Shown piece after piece: positions 47,159-64,000 of a stretch of 64,000 bases of DNA (its first letter is position 1; every line of letters begins with the position of its first letter). The notes under the pieces are model-generated. The model saw nothing but the letters and a program-made list of their open reading frames with translations. It searched no databases and was not told the DNA's origin. This DNA comes from Bordetella sp. LUAb4. GTDB taxonomy: Bacteria; Pseudomonadota; Gammaproteobacteria; Burkholderiales; Burkholderiaceae_B. The stretch spans positions 496,001 through 560,000 of the forward strand of contig NZ_JAHPZX010000004.1 of assembly GCF_021325795.1 (NCBI RefSeq). The letters run 5' to 3'. A program made the translations under genes and the position numbers.

Positions 47159-48169
47159 ATGCTCTCTCTGCCCCAGGACGTGCCGCCAGCCCTGCTGGAA
47201 CACGCCCTCATACTGCTTGCCCGCCAGCAGGGCGGCACACCTGCCGCAGCCCGCAAGGCCGAGGCGGAACTGGCCCGCTGGCGCAATGAATCCGCCCAGC
47301 ATGAACTGGCGTTCCAGCTGGCGCAGGAAGCCTGGGCCCAAACCGAGGCGCCCGGCCTGAGGGAGCACATCGCACTGCCCCGCGCCGAGGCCGCGAAAGA
47401 CGGACAGGGGCGGCGTCGGGCACTGACCGCGGCGCTGGGTGTATCCGCCCTCTTCTTTACAAGCCACTGGCTGCGGCCCTGGTCTGATCGCACGCAATCC
47501 TTCGCTACCGCCCGCGGGCAAATCCGCAGCGAGATGATGGCCGATGGCACGCGCGTCGATCTTGGCGCGCTCACTTCGCTGACGGTGCGTCTTGCCGCCG
47601 ACGCGCGCGAAGTCGTTCTTGACCAGGGCGAGGCGCGCTTCAGCGTGGCCGGCGATGTCAACCGCCCTTTCCTGGTACACACGCGCTGGGGATCCGTGCG
47701 CGTGGTCGGCACGGAATTTTCGGTCCGTACCGCTGCCGACGCCACGTACGTGGAAGTGGCCGAAGGCCTGGTCCGCGTGCAAGCGGATTGGCAAGGGACA
47801 GGCAGTGCGCTCGCGCCGGCGCAAACGCGCAGCGTGGACAGTGTTGAATTGGGCCGTGGCGACGCCATTCGCATGGATCGGGGCGGCCTGGGCGTGGTTG
47901 CCCGCATCGATCCGGCCAACGTCGGCGCTTGGCGCAACGGCTGGCTGGTGTTCGATGGCGATAACCTGGTCAGCGCCGTGCAACGCTGGAACGACTACAC
48001 GTCCGCGTCGATTGGGATCGTGGAGGAAGACCGCGCGGTGCTGCAGCGGCTGCGCATCACGGGTGGATTCTCCATCAATGATCGCGACGCTTTCCTCAAA
48101 AGCCTGCCCCGCATTCTGCCTGTGCGCGTTGCCGTGCGGGATGGGCAGACCAGGGTGGGACGCCGCTGA
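47159..48169 (+). CDS. FecR-family anti-sigma/sigma regulator
   Basis: A 336-residue inner-membrane regulator. The N-terminal cytoplasmic helical domain (LLEHALILLARQQGG, ARWRNESAQHELAFQLAQEAW) binds the sigma factor. A single transmembrane segment lies near residues 88-103 (ALTAALGVSALFFTSHW). The periplasmic FecR domain follows, with RSEMMADGTRVDLGALTSL, VVGTEFSVRT and VEVAEGLVRV, and a C-terminal part contacts the receptor STN domain. It lies 72 nt after the sigma gene. No strong ribosome-binding site is visible. Confidence 0.93.
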   Translation: MLSLPQDVPPALLEHALILLARQQGGTPAAARKAEAELARWRNESAQHELAFQLAQEAWAQTEAPGLREHIALPRAEAAKDGQGRRRALTAALGVSALFFTSHWLRPWSDRTQSFATARGQIRSEMMADGTRVDLGALTSLTVRLAADAREVVLDQGEARFSVAGDVNRPFLVHTRWGSVRVVGTEFSVRTAADATYVEVAEGLVRVQADWQGTGSALAPAQTRSVDSVELGRGDAIRMDRGGLGVVARIDPANVGAWRNGWLVFDGDNLVSAVQRWNDYTSASIGIVEEDRAVLQRLRITGGFSINDRDAFLKSLPRILPVRVAVRDGQTRVGRR

Positions 48170-48337
48170 GGCACCGCCGCGCCACCCTCGTCCCAATATT
48201 TGTCGCGACGGCGCGCATGGATGGCTGCCGCATTCCAGGAAAAGAATAGGATACATTTATTTACATATAAATTGTCCTGCTTCTCATTTGTTCTTCGTCT
48301 TCTTCTTATTTACTAACCTGAAAGAGTCGAAGACGAA

Positions 48338-50797
48338 ATGTCTAAATTTATATCTCGCAAGCGTGGCAGTGCTGCTCTCAGGGCAGCCGCACGTCAGCAG
48401 GCGCGCGCGGCGTCCAGCGCACTGGTCTTGGTCGGCGCCCTGGCGGCGGCCACGTCACCAGGGACGGCCATGGCCCAGCCGGCGTCCGCTGCGCTCGCCA
48501 AAGCGAATTCCGTCCACGACTTTTCCATTCCCGCGCAGTCTCTCGGCCAATCGATCATGGCGGTGGCCAAGGCTGCGGGAACCCCTATTTCGGTGAATTC
48601 CTCACTGGTCGCGGGCAAGACCGCGCCTGCGCTCAACGGTTCGATGTCGACACGCCAGGCGCTGCAACGGGTTCTTGCCGGCAGCGGCCTGAGCCCCGAG
48701 TTCGAACAAGATCTGATTGTCATTCGCCCTGCTGCCGGCGGGTCCCAAGCCGCCACGGCGACGCTGGCCCCTGTGGTCGTCAGCGCCAATGCGGAAAACG
48801 CCGCGGCGCGTTTCAATCCGCCCACTACCGTTGGCTCGAAAGAAGCGCTGACGCAAAGGGAAATTCCGCAGACGGTCAGCGTGATCACGCAGGATCAGAT
48901 CCAACAGCAGAACCTGACGACGGTGACAGAAGCCCTGGGGCGGTCGCCGGGCATCACCCTGATCAAGCAGACGGACAACGGCAGTTTCATCAATGCGTCG
49001 ACGGTGTTCTCGCGGGGCTGGCAGATCACCGACTACAACATCGATGGCATCCCTACCACCATCACCAATTTGCCCCTCTCCAGCACGGCAATCTACGATC
49101 GCATCGAAGTACTGCATGGTGCCTCCGGTTTGTACACGGGGCTGGGCGGAGCTGGCGGCACGATCAACGTCGTGCGCAAACAACCGGGCAAGGAATACCA
49201 ATTCAACGGCACCCTGGGCGGCGGCACGAATAACACGTATCTGGGCGACCTGGACGTCACCGGTCCGCTGAACGAAGCCGGCACGCTGCGAGGCAGAGGG
49301 GTAGTCGCCTGGCAACGGACGGGTAACGACAATGGCACGTTCAACAAAACCGCGACGTTCTACGGCATCCTGGAAGGTGACATTGGCGAGGCAACCACGG
49401 CTCAATTGGGTGCCAGCTACGAAACTTCCACAGGCCGGCCGCAAGTCGGATTTCCCATATACAGCACTGGGAAGATGATTCATCCCTCGCAGGAGGAATA
49501 TTTCTATCCCTCGTGGAACAGGTATACCAGCGATACCGGGACCATCTTCGGCAACATCCAACACAAGTTCAACAATGGCTGGGTCGGCAAGGTCAACGCG
49601 ACCTATATCGATACCAATGCGCTGAATAACTTTGCCTACCAGCGCAGTGCGATCAATCCCCTGACGAACCAAGTCACCGGGACCTGGTCGTATCAGCCGT
49701 TTTCCAACGAACAGCAAGCGTATGACGCTTATCTCAATGGCCCGTTCCAGCTATTCGGCCGCACGCATCAACTTACCGTGGGGACGAATTACCGGCGCGT
49801 GAGAACGAAATCCGATCTGAATTCCAAGCTTACTTCGGGGTTTTGGCCATTTGATGATGTGGGCCCTGACGACAGGCCGTCGACTTCCCTGACGGACTAC
49901 CACGTCCCCACCAACGGCATTCAGGAAGACTACGGCGTCTATGCGAACTCGCGCTTCAGCCTGGCTGATCCGCTGACCTTGATCGTCGGCGGCCGCTTGG
50001 GTTGGTACAACGCGACGACCACGTTCACCGGGACCTATAACAACATCAAGCTGTTCGATAGGGAAAACAAGTATCGCTATGACAACAAGGTGACGCCCTT
50101 CGCGGGACTGGTCTATGACATCAACAAGACCTACTCAGCGTATTTCAGTTATTCAACGATTTTCCAGCCGAACAGCGCCACCGACCAGAGCGGCAATATC
50201 ATCAAGCCGCTCGAGGGAGAGCAATACGAGGTTGGGCTAAAGGGCACTTACCTGGACGGCAAGGCGACGGCATCGGTCGCCTTGTTCCGCGGCAAGCAGA
50301 AAAATCGTCCCGTGCAGGACCCCTCTGACCCCACCGGACAGTTCTTCGTCGCGGGCGGTGACGCACGCACACAGGGTGTCGAAACCATGTTGTCGGGCGA
50401 GATCTTCCAGGGCCTCGTGGTGTCCACGGGCTACACCTATCTGAATACGAAGCTCATGGACGATAACGCCGCGGGCACCCAATTCTGGCAGGTCGCGCCT
50501 AAGCATATGTTCAAGTTCTGGGGCAATTACAAGCTTCCCGGCCAACTCCACGACTGGAGCGTGGGCGCCGGCATCACCGCGGTGTCGAACACCGGCGTGG
50601 ACGGCGGGGTCAGGGCACCCGGCTATGCGCTCACGGACGCACGCGTTGCCTACCAACTGAACCGCAATGTTGAACTGGCGATCAACGTCTCCAACATCTT
50701 CGACCGGTACTACATTTCCTCCTTGGGGGGTAATACGGGGGCCAACTACCTTGGCAACGGGCGCACGGCCTTGCTGACCATGCGCGCGACGTATTGA
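48338..50797 (+). CDS. TonB-dependent siderophore receptor with STN signalling domain
   Basis: An 819-residue outer-membrane receptor of the FpvA/FhuE type. A signal peptide (core LVLVGALAAATSPGTAMA) precedes the STN domain at about 60-112 (HDFSIPAQSLGQSIMAVAK, STRQALQRVLAGSGL). The plug follows (QREIPQTVSVITQDQIQQQN, then IDRIEVLHGASGLYTG-like and GGTINVVRKQP), then a 22-strand barrel ending in the aromatic terminus RATY. It probably imports the ferric form of the siderophore made by the adjacent NRPS and signals occupancy to FecR. The AT-rich 168-nt gap before it probably holds the sigma-dependent promoter; I do not assign its elements. Confidence 0.95.
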   Translation: MSKFISRKRGSAALRAAARQQARAASSALVLVGALAAATSPGTAMAQPASAALAKANSVHDFSIPAQSLGQSIMAVAKAAGTPISVNSSLVAGKTAPALNGSMSTRQALQRVLAGSGLSPEFEQDLIVIRPAAGGSQAATATLAPVVVSANAENAAARFNPPTTVGSKEALTQREIPQTVSVITQDQIQQQNLTTVTEALGRSPGITLIKQTDNGSFINASTVFSRGWQITDYNIDGIPTTITNLPLSSTAIYDRIEVLHGASGLYTGLGGAGGTINVVRKQPGKEYQFNGTLGGGTNNTYLGDLDVTGPLNEAGTLRGRGVVAWQRTGNDNGTFNKTATFYGILEGDIGEATTAQLGASYETSTGRPQVGFPIYSTGKMIHPSQEEYFYPSWNRYTSDTGTIFGNIQHKFNNGWVGKVNATYIDTNALNNFAYQRSAINPLTNQVTGTWSYQPFSNEQQAYDAYLNGPFQLFGRTHQLTVGTNYRRVRTKSDLNSKLTSGFWPFDDVGPDDRPSTSLTDYHVPTNGIQEDYGVYANSRFSLADPLTLIVGGRLGWYNATTTFTGTYNNIKLFDRENKYRYDNKVTPFAGLVYDINKTYSAYFSYSTIFQPNSATDQSGNIIKPLEGEQYEVGLKGTYLDGKATASVALFRGKQKNRPVQDPSDPTGQFFVAGGDARTQGVETMLSGEIFQGLVVSTGYTYLNTKLMDDNAAGTQFWQVAPKHMFKFWGNYKLPGQLHDWSVGAGITAVSNTGVDGGVRAPGYALTDARVAYQLNRNVELAINVSNIFDRYYISSLGGNTGANYLGNGRTALLTMRATY

Positions 50798-50856
50798 ACG
50801 GATCAGGCCAGCGGTTCAAGTCGTCGGCTTGAGCGAGTGGTTTGATAAAAGGCAAG

Positions 50857-50886
50857 GGCGGGGACGGAAAATATTCCGTCCCCGCC
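50857..50886. terminator. Bidirectional intrinsic terminator between receptor and NRPS genes
   Basis: A 13-bp GC-rich perfect stem (GGCGGGGACGGAA with its complement at 50874-50886) and a 4-nt loop are followed by TTTTCTTT rightward. AAAGGCAA and TTTGCCTTT flank it and extend the pairing. On the minus strand the trailer is CCTTTTATC. It ends both convergent units. Confidence 0.93.
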
Positions 50887-50898
50887 TTTTCTTTGCCT

Positions 50899-64000
<13,102 letters not shown>

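Overview
The window comes from a high-GC betaproteobacterium, most likely Alcaligenaceae (Bordetella/Achromobacter type). This is inferred from several Bug/TctC periplasmic receptors, a TcuAB pair, LysR/MmgE/acyl-CoA catabolic clusters and a CcoG-FixH pair. No rRNA, tRNA, CRISPR array, integrase or insertion sequence was recognised.

Layout. 1-2447: end of a cbb3 oxidase maturation locus (ccoG, fixH-like) and a membrane protein. 2506-8178: BASS-type transporter, DHA2 drug exporter, beta-barrel protein and an exported Ntn amidohydrolase. 8276-10894: a four-gene island, leftward and visibly AT-richer, with two PixA/AidA-type inclusion proteins followed by two papain-like proteins. One papain-like copy keeps its Cys and His; the other has lost both. 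11299-15446: acetate kinase, CLC channel and a serine beta-lactamase-fold hydrolase. 15657-28870: catabolic genes for an unidentified carboxylic acid (aldehyde dehydrogenase, acyl-CoA dehydrogenase, ADP-forming acyl-CoA synthetase, MmgE/PrpD, 3-hydroxyisobutyrate dehydrogenase family, Bug receptor, ABC binding protein, alpha/beta hydrolase, LysR, SDR). 29071-31926: TetR, Na+/H+ antiporter and HD phosphohydrolase. 32014-42168: tcuAB with LysR, a second aldehyde dehydrogenase, two Bug receptors, an iron-type alcohol dehydrogenase and a LacI regulator.

42172-64000 is an iron-acquisition and peptide-siderophore locus: ECF sigma factor, FecR anti-sigma, TonB receptor with an STN signalling domain, and the 3' part of a giant NRPS. 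By eye, its adenylation codes read Gly-Ser-(D)Ser-Ser, and it ends in a carrier domain with no thioesterase. Divergent from the sigma factor is a 1153-residue lipoprotein in which a PvdQ/penicillin-acylase-type hydrolase is fused to a complete HemS/HmuS-like haem-protein domain. I know of no such fusion, and it is the most notable item here. Fur-box-like sequences lie in front of the sigma gene, the fusion gene and a small condensation-domain-like gene.

A second theme is simple-sequence repeats. Inside genes the repeat units are 6, 9 or 12 nt and keep the frame, giving Ala/Thr, Ser/Ala or Asn/Asp-Ala linkers. Between genes the units are 7 nt.
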